Made by a program: the position numbers and the translations under genes. Below the pieces are notes generated by a model. It was given only the letters and a program-made list of their open reading frames with translations. It did no database searches and was not told the DNA's origin. Shown one piece after another: positions 49,618 through 50,830 of a DNA stretch of 50,830 bases. The first letter of the stretch is position 1; each line of letters opens with the position of its first letter. This stretch comes from CAMDHY01 sp046156265 (lineage in GTDB: Bacteria; Pseudomonadota; Alphaproteobacteria; Rhizobiales; Segnochrobactraceae): the NCBI RefSeq assembly GCF_046156265.1, contig NZ_JAWDIR010000010.1, positions 1 through 50,830 of the forward strand, read 5' to 3'.

Positions 49618-50830
49618 ATGGGGGGCAGCCTCTCACGCAGGTACGTCGTCGTCGGGCGACGCGCCGGCCGCTCGCTTGTTAGGACGGTTAGACGATACTA
49701 CGATAACGTGTTGCAGCATCGTATGCTGCTGCCTGCGATCCTCATCATCGCCTGTCTGGCCGTCCCGACTGGTGTTGGTTGGAACATCCATCTCAGTAGG
49801 CAGGCGACTGAACGTGCAGCTCTGAATGTCTCCCAAAACCTGGTTGCTTTGGTTGCACGCGATGTTGAAAACAAAGTCGCAGTCTTCGACATCTATTTAC
49901 GCGGCCTCGTTGCGACATTTCCCGGCGACGGCCCGCTCGTCTGGTCCCGGTCGCGACAGGAGATAATTCTCGAACTTGCCCGCGAACTCCCGGAACTCGG
50001 GGCCATCGTGATCCTCGATCCGGAAGGCCGTCCCGTGGAGGCGATCCCCCCTTTGCAGGCACGAAACGCATTGGCGACAGGCAACCCGCTCCCGGCTTGG
50101 TTCACGGAACTGGTCACGGGTCAGAGGCGCGAACTGTACGTCGGCGCACCTGAGCAAAGCCTGACTGGCGACGGGCCGGCAATGGCGCTCAGCCGCCGGA
50201 TCGAAGGCCCTAACGGCGATTTTCGGGGGGTCGCGATGATCGAGCTGCACATCTCGTTCTTCGATCGCCTCGTCTCCAAGGTGGAACTCGGGCGGGAAGG
50301 CGTCATATGGGCCGCGTGGGCCAATCGGACGATCATCATTCGCAGGCCGTCAGTGGGAGACAGGGGCGACACCGGCGTCGACGTTTCGCGTTCGCCCAAC
50401 TGGAGCTACTTCGCGGCTGCCGGGAGGGGATCGTACACGGCGATCAGCGCCATCGACCGGATCAAAAGGCTCTACGCCTTCGAGCGGATCGATCCTCTGC
50501 CCATCAGCATTGCAGTCGGTGAGAGCGTCAGCGAGGTGTTCGCCGAGTGGCGGCTTCGCAGTGCCGTCAGCATCCTGTTGACAGCGGCGCTGTGCTGCGC
50601 CCTTCTCGGAGTTGCTATCCTGATCAGACGAGAGGCCATCCAGCGCAATCGCGTTGAGGAGGAACTGCTACTCCAGTCGGAGACGGACACGCTGACCGGC
50701 CTCGCCAACCGTCGGCGCTTCGAGAAGACGATCGAGATCGAGATCCGCCGAGCCCAGCGCAACCGCACGCCCGTCTCGGTGCTGATGATTGACGTCGACA
50801 AGTTCAAACTGCTGAATGATCGCCTGGGGC
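49618..50830 (+). CDS. Membrane diguanylate cyclase with periplasmic sensor (cut by window end)
   Basis: The first 404 residues of a protein whose frame stays open to the end. It starts at ATG 49618 after GGGTAGGGA. A first membrane helix (MLLPAILIIACLAVPTGVGW) is followed by about 230 residues of periplasmic PDC/Cache-like sensor (AIVILDPEGRPVE, FRGVAMIELHISFFDRLVSK). A second helix comes next (AVSILLTAALCCALLGVAIL), and then a GGDEF domain beginning TDTLTGLANRRRFEKTIEIE and reaching SVLMIDVDKFKLLND. The GGDEF signature itself lies beyond the window, so activity cannot be judged. It would make cyclic di-GMP in response to an external ligand. Confidence 0.9.
   Translation, partial: MGGSLSRRYVVVGRRAGRSLVRTVRRYYDNVLQHRMLLPAILIIACLAVPTGVGWNIHLSRQATERAALNVSQNLVALVARDVENKVAVFDIYLRGLVATFPGDGPLVWSRSRQEIILELARELPELGAIVILDPEGRPVEAIPPLQARNALATGNPLPAWFTELVTGQRRELYVGAPEQSLTGDGPAMALSRRIEGPNGDFRGVAMIELHISFFDRLVSKVELGREGVIWAAWANRTIIIRRPSVGDRGDTGVDVSRSPNWSYFAAAGRGSYTAISAIDRIKRLYAFERIDPLPISIAVGESVSEVFAEWRLRSAVSILLTAALCCALLGVAILIRREAIQRNRVEEELLLQSETDTLTGLANRRRFEKTIEIEIRRAQRNRTPVSVLMIDVDKFKLLNDRLG

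Noticed and set aside
1..50830. CRISPR arrays, tRNA and rRNA genes
   Set aside because: No spaced direct repeats of 25-40 bases and no tRNA-like or rRNA sequence was seen by reading; a dedicated scan (for example tRNAscan) could not be run.

Overview
The window is GC-rich chromosomal or plasmid DNA. Its gene families and codon use fit an alphaproteobacterium, probably of the Hyphomicrobiales. That placement is inferred from family resemblance, since no rRNA or housekeeping marker is present. It reads as an accessory heavy-metal resistance island set against the remains of a prophage-like element.

Positions 1-12,000 hold the prophage-like backbone: a RecD-like helicase, a Toprim/VapE primase-helicase, a RuvC-like resolvase, a DUF6362 protein, a DUF3489 protein and decayed terminase fragments. 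A truncated IS630 transposase lies among them. A foreign block at 4,463-7,315 interrupts this backbone. It carries an arsenite-permease-like gene, a MerR regulator, and a divergent operon of a small vicinal-cysteine membrane protein, a thioredoxin and CcdA. Two gene-free stretches (7,372-7,639 and 9,079-9,245) carry clustered short repeats.

Positions 12,100-34,000 are a copper region. It contains a DUF305 protein; a leftward periplasmic operon (small lipoprotein, TolC, multicopper oxidase, cupredoxin, CusF-like, DUF411, small Cys protein); a FixH-CusB-CusA efflux operon; a CPH-type P1B ATPase (CopB-like); ICMT-like and DUF2933 proteins; a decayed multicopper oxidase; CueR; CopA; CopZ; CopD and CopC. 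Four of these units begin with a small secreted cysteine-pair ORF that has an Arg-Pro-Pro near its C-terminus. Three of those ORFs have an inverted repeat at the stop codon. They look like copper-responsive leader polypeptides of the CutF/CopL/DUF2946 kind.

Positions 34,200-41,100 are a Zn/Cd/Pb-type region around a MerR regulator. A P-type ATPase, LspA, an L,D-transpeptidase and a Sel1-repeat protein run rightward. A DsbA-like protein and a second L,D-transpeptidase run leftward. Metal export is therefore tied to envelope and lipoprotein processing genes.

Positions 41,100-48,300 hold a multicopper oxidase - ZIP transporter - SCO1 operon, a DUF411 protein, and a 1,078-residue multicopper oxidase fused to a C-terminal FG-GAP-like propeller. 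Promoters of MerR architecture (19-bp spacer with a dyad) precede four operons spread over 42 kb, and three of these share 15-16 of 19 spacer bases, which suggests one regulon. The window ends with a response regulator and the start of a membrane diguanylate cyclase.
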